Positions 12,101-27,100 of a stretch of DNA of 64,000 nucleotides are shown here, piece after piece (within the stretch, counting starts at the first letter, position 1; every line of letters begins with the position of its first letter). The translations under genes and the position numbers were made by a program. The notes beneath the pieces are model-generated. The model searched no databases. It saw only the letters and a program-made list of their open reading frames with translations, and was not told the DNA's origin. Origin of the DNA: Tubulanus polymorphus (taxonomy: Eukaryota; Nemertea; Palaeonemertea; Tubulaniformes; Tubulanidae). Location of the stretch: the NCBI RefSeq assembly GCF_964204645.1, contig NC_134030.1, forward strand, positions 2,581,855-2,645,854, in the 5' to 3' direction.

Positions 12101-15100
12101 TTGAAATTTAGCTGCAATGATCAAAAGAAGATATCCTTTAATAACAAAATATTTCAATAAGAATTAATCGTAATAATTTCATGTAAGTCAAGTTACCTTT
12201 TATGATTGCTGGGTTCGTTATTGGTGCGGATCATCTAAAGTCGGTGGGTAAATGAGTTCGATTCTGTTGGCCTCATCTGTGCTCTGTTCAAGTTGGTCGA
12301 TTTTGGACGAGTAGTTGATCTCAAGCTGGGTTTTTTCTTATAGTTGAAATTTAGCTGCAATGATCAAAAGAAGATATCCCGTTATGACAAAATATTTCAA
12401 TAAGAATTAATCGAAATAATTCCATGTATCAAGTTACCTTTTATGATGGCTGGTTTCATTATTGGCGATTATCTTATTAGTTGATTGGGCGATTTTGGGC
12501 GAGTAGTTGATCTCAAGCTGGGTTTTTTCTCATAGTTGAAATTTAGCTGCAATGATCAAAAGAAGATATCCTTTAATAACAAAATATTTCAATAAGAATT
12601 AATCGTAATAATTTCATGTATATCAAGTTACCTTTTATGATTGCTGGGTTCGTTATCGGCAATTATCTTATTAGTTGGTTGGTAAATGAGTTCGATTCTG
12701 TTGGCCTCATCTGTTTGCTGTACCAGTTTGTAGATTTTGGACTAGTAGTTGATCTCAAGCTGGGTTTTTTCTTATAGTTGAAATTTAGCTGCAATGATCA
12801 AAAGAACATATCCTGTAATGACAAAATATTTCAATAAGAATTAATCGTAATACTTTCATGTATATCAAGTTACCTTTTATGATGGCTGGTTTCATTATTG
12901 GCGATTATCTTATTAGTTGATTGGGCGATTTTGGGCAAGTAGTTGTTCTCAAGCTGGGTTTTTTCTCATAGTTGAAATTTAGCTGCAATGATCAAAAGAA
13001 GATATCCTTTAATAACAAAATATTTCAATAAGAATTAATCGTAATAATTTCATGTAAGTCAAGTTACCTTTTATGATTGCTGGGTTCGTTATTGGTGCGG
13101 ATCATCTAAAGTCGGTGGGTAAATGAGTTCGATTCTGTTGGCCTCATCTGTGCTCTGTTCAAGTTGGTCGATTTTGGACGAGTAGTTAATCTCAAGCTGG
13201 GTTTTTTCTTATAGTTGAAATTTAGCTGCAATGATCAAAAGAAGATATCCCGTTATGACAAAATATTTCAATAAGAATTAATCGAAATAATTCCATGTAT
13301 ATCAAGTTACCTTTTATGATGGCTGGTTTCATTATCGGCGATTATCTTATTTGTTGATTGGTTCATGAGTTCGATCCTAGTTGGCTGCGCACCGTTCAAG
13401 TTGGTTGATTTTAGATGAGTAGTTGTTCTCAAACTGGGTTTTTTTCGCATAGTTGAAATTTAGCTGCAATGATCAAAAGAAGATATCCTTTAATGACAAA
13501 ATATTTCAATAAGAATTAATCGTAATAATTTCATGTATATCAAGTTACCTTTTATGATTGCTGGGTTCGTTATTGGTGCGTCTCATCTAAAGTCGGTGGG
13601 TAAATGAGTTCGATTCTGTTGGCCTCATCTGTTTGCTGTACCAGTTTGTAGATTTTGGACTAGTAGTTGATCTCAAGCTGGGTTTCTTCTTATAGTTGAA
13701 ATTTAGCTGCAATGATTAAAAGAAGATATCCTGTAATGACAAAATATTTCAATAAGAATTAATCGTAATAATTTCATGTATATCAAGTTACCTTTTATGA
13801 TTGCTGGGTTCGTTATCGGCAATTATCTTATTAGTTGGTTGGTAAATGAGTTCGATTCTGTTGGCCTCATCTGTTTGCTGTACCAGTTTGTAGATTTTGG
13901 ACTAGTAGTTGATCTCAAGCTGGGTTTTTTCTTATAGTTGAAATTTAGCTGCAATGATCAAAAGAAGATATCCTGTAATGACAAAATATTTCAATAAGAA
14001 TTAATCGTAATACTTTCATGTATATCAAGTTACCTTTTATGATGGCTGGTTTCATTATTGGCGATTATCTTATTAGTTGATTGGGCGATTTTGGGCAAGT
14101 AGTTGTTCTCAAGCTGGGTTTTTTCTCATAGTTAAAATTTAGCTGCAATGATCAAAAGAAGATATCCTTTAATGACAAAATATTTCAATAAGAATTAATC
14201 GAAATAATTCCATGTACATCAAGTTACCTTTTATGATGGATGGTCTCATAATCGGCGATTATCTTATTAGTTGGTTGGTTAATGAGTTCGATTCTGTTGG
14301 CCTCATCTGTTTGCTGTACCAGTTTGTAGATTTTGGACGAGTAGTTGATCTCAAACTGGGTTTCTTCTTAGAGTTGAAATTAAGCTGCAATGATTAAAAG
14401 AAGATATTCTGTAATGACCAAATATTTCAATAAGAATTAATCGTAATAATTTCATGTAAGTCAAGTTACCTTTTATGATTGCTGGGTTCGTTATTGGTGC
14501 GTCTCATCTAAAGTCGGTGGGTAAATGAGTTCGATTCTGTTGGCCTCATCTGTGCTCTGTTCAAGTTGGTCGATTTTGGACGAGTAGTTGATCTCAAGCT
14601 GGGTTTTTTCTTATAGTTGAAATTTAGCTGCAATGATCAAAAGAACATATCCCGTTATGACAAAATATTTCAATAAGAATTAATCGAAATAATTCCATGT
14701 ATATCAAGTTACCTTTTATGATGGCTGGTTTCATTATTGGCGATTATCTTATTAGTTGATAGGGCGATTTTGGGCGAGTAGTTGATCTCAAGCTGGGTTT
14801 TTTCTCATAGTTGAAATTTAGCTGCAATGATCAAAAGAAGATATCCTTTAATAACAAAATATTTCAATAAGAATTAATCGTAATAATTTCATGTATATCA
14901 AGTTACCTTTTATGACTGCTGGGTTCGTTATCGGCAATTATCTTATTAGTTGGTTGGTAAATGAGTTCGATTCTGTTGGCCTCATCTGTTTGCTGTACCA
15001 GTTTGTAGATTTTGGACTAGTAGTTGATCTCAAGCTGGGTTTTTTCTTATAGTTGAAATTTAGCTGCAATGATCAAAAGAAGATATCCTGTAATGACAAA

Positions 15101-18100
15101 ATATTTCAATAAGAATTAATCGTAATACTTTCATGTATATCAAGTTACCTTTTATGATGGCTGGTTTCATTATTGGCGATTATCTTATTAGTTGATTGGG
15201 CGATTTTGGGCAAGTAGTTGTTCTCAAGCTGGGTTTTTTCTCATAGTTGAAATTTAGCTGCAATGATCAAAAGAAGATATCCTTTAATGACAAAATATTT
15301 CAATAAGAATTAATCGAAATAATTCCATGTACATCAAGTTACCTTTTATGATGGATGGTTTCATAATCGGCGATTATCTTATTAGTTGGTTGGTTAATGA
15401 GTTCGATTCTGTTGGCCTCATCTGTTTGCTGTACCAGTTTGTAGATTTTGGACTAGTAGTTGATCTCAAGCTGGGTTTCTTCTTAGAGTTGAAATTAAGC
15501 TGCAATGATTAAAAGAAGATATTCTGTAATGACCAAATATTTCAATAAGAATTAATCGTAATAATTTCATGTAAGTCAAGTTACCTTTTATGATTGCTGG
15601 GTTCGTTATTGGTGCGGATCATCTAAAGTCGGTGGGTAAATGAGTTCGATTCTGTTGGCCTCATCTGTGCTCTGTTCAAGTTGGTCGATTTTGGACGAGT
15701 AGTTGATCTCAAGCTGGGTTTTTTCTTATAGTTGAAATTTAGCTGCAATGATCAAAAGAAGATATCCCGTTATGACAAAATATTTCAATAAGAATTAATC
15801 GAAATAATTCCATGTATATCAAGTTACCTTTTATGATGGCTGGTTTCATTATTGGCGATTATCTTATTAGTTGATTGGGCGATTTTGGGCGAGTAGTTGA
15901 TCTCAAGCTGGGTTTTTTCTCATAGTTGAAATTTAGCTGCAATGATCAAAAGAAGATATTCTTTAATAACAAAATATTTCAATAAGAATTAATCGTAATA
16001 ATTTCATGTATATCAAGTTACCTTTTATGATTGCTGGGTTCGTTATCGGCAATTATCTTATTAGTTGGTTGGTAAATGAGTTCGATTCTGTTGGCCTCAT
16101 CTGTTTGCTGTACCAGTTTGTAGATTTTGGACTAGTAGTTGATCTCAAGCTGGGTTTTTTCTTATAGTTGAAATTTAGCTGCAATGATCAAAAGAAGATA
16201 TCCTGTAATGACAAAATATTTCAATAAGAATTAATCGTAATACTTTCATGTATATCAAGTTACCTTTTATGATGGCTGGTTTCATTATTGGCGATTATCT
16301 TATTAGTTGATTGGGCGATTTTGGGCAAGTAGTTGTTCTCAAGCTGGGTTTTTTCTCATAGTTGAAATTTAGCTGCAATGATCAAAAGAAGATATCCTTT
16401 AATGACAAAATATTTCAATAAGAATTAATCGAAATAATTCCATGTACATCAAGTTACCTTTTATGATGGATGGTTTCATAATCGGCGATTATCTTATTAG
16501 TTGGTTGGTTAATGAGTTCGATTCTGTTGGCCTCATCTGTTTGCTGTACCAGTTTGTAGATTTTGGACTAGTAGTTGATCTCAAGCTGGGTTTCTTCTTA
16601 GAGTTGAAATTAAGCTGCAATGATTAAAAGAAGATATTCTGTAATGACCAAATATTTCAATAAGAATTAATCGTAATAATTTCATGTAAGTCAAGTTACC
16701 TTTTATGATTGCTGGGTTCGTTATTGGTGCGTCTCATCTAAAGTCGGTGGGTAAATGAGTTCGATTCTGTTGGCCTCATCTGTGCTCTGTTCAAGTTGGT
16801 CGATTTTGGACGAGTAGTTGATCTCAAGCTGGGTTTTTTCTTATAGTTGAAATTTAGCTGCAATGATCAAAAGAAGATATCCCGTTATGACAAAATATTT
16901 CAATAAGAATTAATCGAAATAATTCCATGTATATCAAGTTACCTTTTATGATGGCTGGTTTCATTATTGGCGATTATCTTATTAGTTGATTGGGCGATTT
17001 TGGGCGAGTAGTTGATCTCAAGCTGGGTTTTTTCTCATAGTTGAAATTTAGCTGCAATGATCAAAAGAAGATATCCTTTAATAACAAAATATTTCAATAA
17101 GAATTAATCGTAATAATTTCATGTATATCAAGTTACCTTTTATGATTGCTGGGTTCGTTATCGGCAATTATCTTATTAGTTGGTTGGTAAATGAGTTCGA
17201 TTCTGTTGGCCTCATCTGTTTGCTGTACCAGTTTGTAGATTTTGGACTAGTAGTTGATCTCAAGCTGGGTTTTTTCTTATAGTTGAAATTTAGCTGCAAT
17301 GATCAAAAGAACATATCCTGTAATGACAAAATATTTCAATAAGAATTAATCGTAATACTTTCATGTATATCAAGTTACCTTTTATGATGGCTGGTTTCAT
17401 TATTGGCGATTATCTTATTAGTTGATTGGGCGATTTTGGGCAAGTAGTTGTTCTCAAGCTGGGTTTTTTCTCATAGTTGAAATTTAGCTGCAATGATCAA
17501 AAGAAGATATCCTTTAATAACAAAATATTTCAATAAGAATTAATCGTAATAATTTCATGTAAGTCAAGTTACCTTTTATGATTGCTGGGTTCGTTATTGG
17601 TGCGGATCATCTAAAGTCGGTGGGTAAATGAGTTCGATTCTGTTGGCCTCATCTGTGCTCTGTTCAAGTTGGTCAATTTTGGACGAGTAGTTGATCTCAA
17701 GCTGGGTTTTTTCTTATAGTTGAAATTTAGCTGCAATGATCAAAAGAAGATATCCCGTTATGACAAAATATTTCAATAAGAATTAATCGAAATAATTCCA
17801 TGTATATCAAGTTACCTTTTATGATGGCTGGTTTCATTATTGGCGATTATCTTATTAGTTGATTGGGCGATTTTGGGCGAGTAGTTGATCTCAAGCTGGG
17901 TTTTTTCTCATAGTTGAAATTTAGCTGCAATGATCAAAAGAAGATATCCTTTAATAACAAAATATTTCAATAAGAATTAATCGTAATAATTTCATGTAAG
18001 TCAAGTTACCTTTTATGATTGCTGGGTTCGTTATTGGTGCGGATCATCTAAAGTCGGTGGGTAAATGAGTTCGATTCTGTTGGCCTCATCTGTGCTCTGT

Positions 18101-21100
18101 TCAAGTTGGTCGATTTTGGACGAGTAGTTGATCTCAAGCTGGGTTTTTTCTTATAGTTGAAATTTAGCTGCAATGATCAAAAGAAGATATCCCGTTATGA
18201 CAAAATATTTCAATAACAATTAATCGAAATAATTCCATGTATATCAAGTTACCTTTTATGATGGCTGGTTTCATTATTGGCGATTATCTTATTAGTTGAT
18301 TGGGCGATTTTGGGCGAGTAGTTGATCTCAAGCTGGGTTTTTTCTCATAGTTGAAATTTAGCTGCACTGATCAAAAGAAGATATCCTTTAATAACAAAAT
18401 ATTTCAATAAGAATTAATCGTAATAATTTCATGTATATCAAGTTACCTTTTATGATTGCTGGGTTCGTTATCGGCAATTATCTTATTAGTTGGTTGGTAA
18501 ATGAGTTCGATTCTGTTGGCCTCATCTGTTTGCTGTACCAGTTTGTAGATTTTGGACTAGTAGTTGATCTCAAGCTGGGTTTTTTCTTATAGTTGAAATT
18601 TAGCTGCAATGATCAAAAGAAGATATCCTGTAATGACAAAATATTTCAATAAGAATTAATCGTAATACTTTCATGTATATCAAGTTACCTTTTATGATGG
18701 CTGGTTTCATTATTGGCGATTATCTTATTAGTTGATTGGGCGATTTTGGGCAAGTAGTTGTTCTCAAGCTGGGTTTTTTCTCATAGTTGAAATTTAGCTG
18801 CAATGATCAAAAGAAGATATCCTTTAATAACAAAATATTTCAATAAGAATTAATCGTAATAATTTCATGTAAGTCAAGTTACCTTTTATGATTGCTGGGT
18901 TCGTTATTGGTGCGGATCATCTAAAGTCGGTGGGTAAATGAGTTCGATTCTGTTGGCCTCATCTGTGCTCTGTTCAAGTTGGTCAATTTTGGACGAGTAG
19001 TTGATCTCAAGCTGGGTTTTTTCTTATAGTTGAAATTTAGCTGCAATGATCAAAAGAAGATATCCCGTTATGACAAAATATTTCAATAAGAATTAATCGA
19101 AATAATTCCATGTATATCAAGTTACCTTTTATGATGGCTGGTTTCATTATTGGCGATTATCTTATTAGTTGATTGGGCGATTTTGGGCGAGTAGTTGATC
19201 TCAAGCTGGGTTTTTTCTCATAGTTGAAATTTAGCTGCAATGATCAAAAGAAGATATCCTTTAATAACAAAATATTTCAATAAGAATTAATCGTAATAAT
19301 TTCATGTATATCAAGTTACCTTTTATGATTGCTGGGTTCGTTATCGGCAATTATCTTATTAGTTGGTTGGTAAATGAGTTCGATTCTGTTGGCCTCATCT
19401 GTTTGCTGTACCAGTTTGTAGATTTTGGACTAGTAGTTGATCTCAAGCTGGGTTTTTTCTTATAGTTGAAATTTAGCTGCAATGATCAAAAGAAGATATC
19501 CTGTAATGACAAAATATTTCAATAAGAATTAATCGTAATACTTTCATGTATATCAAGTTACCTTTTATGATGGCTGGTTTCATTATTGGCGATTATCTTA
19601 TTAGTTGATTGGGCGATTTTGGGCAAGTAGTTGTTCTCAAGCTGGGTTTTTTCTCATAGTTGAAATTTAGCTGCAATGATCAAAAGAAGATATCCTTTAA
19701 TAACAAAATATTTCAATAAGAATTAATCGTAATAATTTCATGTAAGTCAAGTTACCTTTTATGATTGCTGGGTTCGTTATTGGTGCGGATCATCTAAAGT
19801 CGGTGGGTAAATGAGTTCGATTCTGTTGGCCTCATCTGTGCTCTGTTCAAGTTGGTCGACTTTGGACTAGTAGTTGATCTCAAGCTGGGTTTTTTCTTAT
19901 AGTTGAAATTTAGCTGCAATGATCAAAAGAACATATCCCGTTATGACAAAATATTTCAATAAGAATTAATCGAAATAATTCCATGTATATCAAGTTACCT
20001 TTTATGATGGCTGGTTTCATTATTGGCGATTATCTTATTAGTTGATTGGGCGATTTTGGGCGAGTAGTTGATCTCAAGCTGGGTTTTTTCTCATAGTTGA
20101 AATTTAGCTGCAATGATCAAAAGAAAATCCTTTAATAACAAAATATTTCAATAAGAATTAATCGTAATAATTTCATGTATATCAAGTTACCTTTTATGAT
20201 TGCTGGGTTCGTTATCGGCAATTATCTTATTAGTTGGTTGGTAAATGAGTTCGATTCTGTTGGCCTCATCTGTTTGCTGTACCAGTTTGTAGATTTTGGA
20301 CTAGTAGTTGATCTCAAGCTGGGTTTTTTCTTATAGTTGAAATTTAGCTGCAATGATCAAAAGAAGATATCCTGTAATGACAAAATATTTCAATAAGAAT
20401 TAATCGTAATACTTTCATGTATATCAAGTTACCTTTTATGATGGCTGGTTTCATTATTGGCGATTATCTTATTAGTTGATTGGGCGATTTTGGGCAAGTA
20501 GTTGTTCTCAAGCTGGGTTTTTTCTCATAGTTGAAATTTAGCTGCAATGATCAAAAGAAGATATCCTTTAATGACAAAATATTTCAATAAGAATTAATCG
20601 AAATAATTCCATGTACATCAAGTTACCTTTTATGATGGATGGTTTCATAATCGGCGATTATCTTATTTGTTGGTTGGTTAATGAGTTCGATTCTGTTGGC
20701 CTCATCTGTTTGCTGTACCAGTTTGTAGATTTTGGACTAGTAGTTGATCTCAAGCTGGGTTTCTTCTTAGAGTTGAAATTAAGCTGCAATGATTAAAAGA
20801 AGATATTCTGTAATGACCAAATATTTCAATAAGAATTAATCGTAATAATTTCATGTAAGTCAAGTTACCTTTTATGATTGCTGGGTTCGTTATTGGTGCG
20901 GATCATCTAAAGTCGGTGGGTAAATGAGTTCGATTCTGTTGGCCTCATCTGTGCTCTGTTCAAGTTGGTCGATTTTGGACGAGTAGTTGATCTCAAGCTG
21001 GGTTTTTTCTTATAGTTGAAATTTAGCTGCAATGATCAAAAGAAGATATCCCGTTATGACAAAATATTTCAATAAGAATTAATCGAAATAATTCCATGTA

Positions 21101-24100
21101 TATCAAGTTACCTTTTATGATGGCTGGTTTCATTATTGGCGATTATCTTATTAGTTGATTGGGCGATTTTGGGCGAGTAGTTGATCTCAAGCTGGGTTTT
21201 TTCTCATAGTTGAAATTTAGCTGCAATGATCAAAAGAAGATATCCTTTAATAACAAAATATTTCAATAAGAATTAATCGTAATAATTTCATGTATATCAA
21301 GTTACCTTTTATGATTGCTGGGTTCGTTATCGGCAATTATCTTATTAGTTGGTTGGTAAATGAGTTCGATTCTGTTGGCCTCATCTGTTTGCTGTACCAG
21401 TTTGTAGATTTTGGACTAGTAGTTGATCTCAAGCTGGGTTTTTTCTTATAGTTGAAATTTAGCTGCAATGATCAAAAGAAGATATCCTGTAATGACAAAA
21501 TATTTCAATAAGAATTAATCGTAATACTTTCATGTATATCAAGTTACCTTTTATGATGGCTGGTTTCATTATTGGCGATTATCTTATTAGTTGATTGGGC
21601 GATTTTGGGCAAGTAGTTGTTCTCAAGCTGGGTTTTTTCTCATAGTTGAAATTTAGCTGCAATGATCAAAAGAAGATATCCTTTAATGACAAAATATTTC
21701 AATAAGAATTAATCGAAATAATTCCATGTACATCAAGTTACCTTTTATGATGGATGGTTTCATAATCGGCGATTATCTTATTAGTTGGTTGGTTAATGAG
21801 TTCGATTCTGTTGGCCTCATCTGTTTGCTGTACCAGTTTGTAGATTTTGGACTAGTAGTTGATCTCAAGCTGGGTTTTTTCTTATAGTTGAAATTTAGCT
21901 GCAATGATCAAAAGAAGATATCCTGTAATGACAAAATATTTCAATAAGAATTAATCGTAATACTTTCATGTATATCAAGTTACCTTTTATGATGGCTGGT
22001 TTCATTATTGGCGATTATCTTATTAGTTGATTGGGCGATTTTGGGCAAGTAGTTGTTCTCAAGCTTGGTTTTTTCTCATAGTTGAAATTTAGCTGCAATG
22101 ATCAAAAGAAGATATCCTTTAATAACAAAATATTTCAATAAGAATTAATCGTAATAATTTCATGTAAGTCAAGTTACCTTTTATGATTGCTGGGTTCGTT
22201 ATTGGTGCGGATCATCTAAAGTCGGTGGGTAAATGAGTTCGATTCTGTTGGCCTCATCTGTGCTCTGTTCAAGTTGGTCGATTTTGGACGAGTAGTTGAT
22301 CTCAAGCTGGGTTTTTTCTTATAGTTGAAATTAAGCTGCAATGATCAAAAGAAGATATCCCGTTATGACAAAATATTTCAATAAGAATTAATCGAAATAA
22401 TTCCATGTATCAAGTTACCTTTTATGATGGCTGGTTTCATTATTGGCGATTATCTTATTAGTTGATTGGGCGATTTTGGGCGAGTAGTTGATCTCAAGCT
22501 GGGTTTTTTCTCATAGTTGAAATTTAGCTGCAATGATCAAAAGAAGATATCCTTTAATAACAAAATATTTCAATAAGAATTAATCGTAATAATTTCATGT
22601 ATATCAAGTTACCTTTTATGATTGCTGGGTTCGTTATCGGCAATTATCTTATTAGTTGGTTGGTAAATGAGTTCGATTCTGTTGGCCTCATCTGTTTGCT
22701 GTACCAGTTTGTAGATTTTGGACTAGTAGTTGATCTCAAGCTGGGTTTTTTCTTATAGTTGAAATTTAGCTGCAATGATCAAAAGAACATATCCTGTAAT
22801 GACAAAATATTTCAATAAGAATTAATCGTAATACTTTCATGTATATCAAGTTACCTTTTATGATGGCTGGTTTCATTATTGGCGATTATCTTATTAGTTG
22901 ATTGGGCGATTTTGGGCAAGTAGTTGTTCTCAAGCTGGGTTTTTTCTCATAGTTGAAATTTAGCTGCAATGATCAAAAGAAGATATCCTTTAATAACAAA
23001 ATATTTCAATAAGAATTAATCGTAATAATTTCATGTAAGTCAAGTTACCTTTTATGATTGCTGGGTTCGTTATTGGTGCGGATCATCTAAAGTCGGTGGG
23101 TAAATGAGTTCGATTCTGTTGGCCTCATCTGTGCTCTGTTCAAGTTGGTCGATTTTGGACGAGTAGTTGATCTCAAGCTGGGTTTTTTCTTATAGTTGAA
23201 ATTTAGCTGCAATGATCAAAAGAAGATATCCCGTTATGACAAAATATTTCAATAAGAATTAATCGAAATTATTCCATGTATATCAAGTTACCTTTTATGA
23301 TGGCTGGTTTCATTATTGGCGATTATCTTATTAGTTGATTGGGCGATTTTGGGCGAGTAGTTGATCTCAAGCTGGGTTTTTTCTCATAGTTGAAATTTAG
23401 CTGCAATGATCAAAAGAACATATCCCGTTATGACAAAATATTTCAATAAGAATTAATCGAAATAATTCCATGTATATCAAGTTACCCTGATGGCTGGTTT
23501 CATTATTGGCGATTATCTTATTAGTTGATTGGGCGATTTTGGGCGAGTAGTTGTTCTCAAGCTGGGTTTTTTCTCATAGTTAAAATTTAGCTGCAATTAT
23601 CAAAAGAAGATATCCTTTAATGACAAAATATTTCAATAAGAATTAATCGAAATAATTCCATGTACATCAAGTTACCTTTTATGATGGATGGTTTCATAAT
23701 CGGCGATTATCTTATTAGTTGGTTGGTTAATGAGTTCGATTCTGTTGGCCTCATCTGTTTGCTGTACCAGTTTGTAGATTTTGGACGAGTAGTTGATCTC
23801 AAACTGGGTTTCTTCTTAGAGTTGAAATTAAGCTGCAATGATTAAAAGAAGATATTCTGTAATGACCAAATATTTCAATAAGAATTAATCGTAATAATTT
23901 CATGTAAGTCAAGTTACCTTTTATGATTGCTGGGTTCGTTATTGGTGCGTCTCATCTAAAGTCGGTGGGTAAATGAGTTCGATTCTGTTGGCCTCATCTG
24001 TGCTCTGTTCAAGTTGGTCGATTTTGGACGAGTAGTTGATCTCAAGCTGGGTTTTTTCTTATAGTTGAAATTTAGCTGCAATGATCAAAAGAAGATATCC

Positions 24101-27100
24101 CGTTATGACAAAATATTTCAATAACAATTAATCGAAATAATTCCATGTATATCAAGTTACCTTTTATGATGGCTGGTTTCATTATTGGCGATTATCTTAT
24201 TAGTTGATTGGGCGATTTTGGGCGAGTAGTTGATCTCAAGCTGGGTTTTTTCTCATAGTTGAAATTTAGCTGCAATGATCAAAAGAAGATATCCTTTAAT
24301 AACAAAATATTTCAATAAGAATTAATCGTAATAATTTCATGTATACCAAGTTACCTTTTATGATTGCTGGGTTCGTTATCGGCAATTATCTTATTAGTTG
24401 GTTGGTAAATGAGTTCGATTCTGTTGGCCTCATCTGTTTGCTGTACCAGTTTGTAGATTTTGGACTAGTAGTTGATCTCAAGCTGGGTTTTTTCTTATAG
24501 TTGAAATTTAGCTGCAATGATCAAAAGAAGATATCCTGTAATGACAAAATATTTCAATAAGAATTAATCGTAATACTTTCATGTATATCAAGTTACCTTT
24601 TATGATGGCTGGTTTCATTATTGGCGATTATCTTATTAGTTGATTGGGCGATTTTGGGCAAGTAGTTGTTCTCAAGCTGGGTTTTTTCTCATAGTTGAAA
24701 TTTAGCTGCAATGATCAAAAGAAGATATCCTTTAATGACAAAATATTTCAATAAGAATTAATCGAAATAATTCCATGTACATCAAGTTACCTTTTATGAT
24801 GGATGGTTTCATAATCGGCGATTATCTTATTAGTTGGTTGGTTAATGAGTTCGATTCTGTTGGCCTCATCTGTTTGCTGTACCAGTTTGTAGATTTTGGA
24901 CGAGTAGTTGATCTCAAACTGGGTTTTTTCTCACAATTGAAATTTAGCTGCAATGATTAAAAGAAGATATTCTGTAATGACAAAATATTTCAATAAGAAT
25001 TAATCGTAATAATTTCATGTATATCAAGTTACCTTTTATGATTGCTGGTTTCATTATCGGTGATTATCTTATTAGTTGATTGGTAAATGAGTTCGATCCT
25101 AGTTGGCTGTGCACCGTTCAAGTTGGTTGATTTTTGACGAGTAGTTGTTCTCAAACTGGGTTTTTTTTCGCATAGTTGAAATTTAGCTGCAATGATCAAA
25201 AGAAGATATCCTTTAATGACAAAATATTTCAATAAGAATTGATCGTAATAATTTCATGTATATCAAGTTACCTTTTATGATTGCTGGTTTCATAATCGGC
25301 GATTATCTTATCAATTGGTTGGTAAATGAGTTCGATTCTGTTGGCCTCATCTGTTTGCTGTACCAGTTTGTAGATTTTGGACTAGTAGTTGATCTCAAGC
25401 TGGGTTTCTTCTTATAGTTGAAATTTAGCTGCAATGATTAAAAGAAGATATCCTGTAATGACAAAATATTTCAATAAGAATTAATCGTAATAATTTCATG
25501 TATATCAAGTTACCTTTTATGATTGCTGGGTTCGTTATCGGCAATTATCTTATTAGTTGGTTGGTAAATGAGTTCGATTCTGTTGGCCTCATCTGTTTGC
25601 TGTACCAGTTTGTAGATTTTGGACTAGTAGTTGATCTCAAGCTGGGTTTTTTCTTATAGTTGAAATTTAGCTGCAATGATCAAAAGAAGATATCCTGTAA
25701 TGACAAAATATTTCAATAAGAATTAATCGTAATACTTTCATGTATATCAAGTTACCTTTTATGATGGCTGGTTTCATTATTGGCGATTATCTTATTAGTT
25801 GATTGGGCGATTTTGGGCAAGTAGTTGTTCTCAAGCTGGGTTTTTTCTCATAGTTAAAATTTAGCTGCAATTATCAAAAGAAGATATCCTTTAATGACAA
25901 AATATTTCAATAAGAATTAATCGAAATAATTCCATGTACATCAAGTTACCTTTTATGATGGATGGTTTCATAATCGGCGATTATCTTATTAGTTGGTTGG
26001 TTAATGAGTTCGATTCTGTTGGCCTCATCTGTTTGCTGTACCAGTTTGTAGATTTTGGACGAGTAGTTGATCTCAAACTGGGTTTCTTCTTAGAGTTGAA
26101 ATTAAGCTGCAATGATTAAAAGAAGATATTCTGTAATGACCAAATATTTCAATAAGAATTAATCGTAATAATTTCATGTAAGTCAAGTTACCTTTTATGA
26201 TTGCTGGGTTCGTTATTGGTGCGTCTCATCTAAAGTCGGTGGGTAAATGAGTTCGATTCTGTTGGCCTCATCTGTGCTCTGTTCAAGTTGGTCGATTTTG
26301 GACGAGTAGTTGATCTCAAGCTGGGTTTTTTCTTATAGTTGAAATTTAGCTGCAACGATCAAAAGAAGATATCCCGTTATGACAAAATATTTCAATAAGA
26401 ATTAATCGAAATAATTCCATGTATATCAAGTTACCTTTTATGATGGCTGGTTTCATTATTGGCGATTATCTTATTAGTTGATTGGGCGATTTTGGGCGAG
26501 TAGTTGATCTCAAGCTGGGTTTTTTCTCATAGTTGAAATTTAGCTGCAATGATCAAAAGAAGATATCCTTTAATAACAAAATATTTCAATAAGAATTAAT
26601 CGTAATAATTTCATGTATATCAAGTTACCTTTTATGATTGCTGGGTTCGTTATCGGCAATTATCTTATTAGTTGGTTGGTAAATGAGTTCGATTCTGTTG
26701 GCCTCATCTGTTTGCTGTACCAGTTTGTAGATTTTGGACTAGTAGTTGATCTCAAGCTGGGTTTTTTCTTATAGTTGAAATTTAGCTGCAATGATCAAAA
26801 GAAGATATCCTGTAATGACAAAATATTTCAATAAGAATTAATCGTAATACTTTCATGTATATCAAGTTACCTTTTATGATGGCTGGTTTCATTATTGGCG
26901 ATTATCTTATTAGTTGATTGGGCGATTTTGGGCAAGTAGTTGTTCTCAAGCTGGGTTTTTTCTCATAGTTGAAATTTAGCTGCAATGATCAAAAGAAGAT
27001 ATCCTTTAATGACAAAATATTTCAATAAGAATTAATCGTTATAATTTCATGTATATCAAGTTACCTTTTATGATTGCTTGGTTCGTTATCGGTGTGGATC

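Noticed and set aside
14212-26119. Repeated 61-codon frame as a multicopy gene family
   Set aside because: It is tied to one satellite monomer type, ends at arbitrary points, lacks promoter or poly(A) context, and its conservation is explained by array homogenisation.
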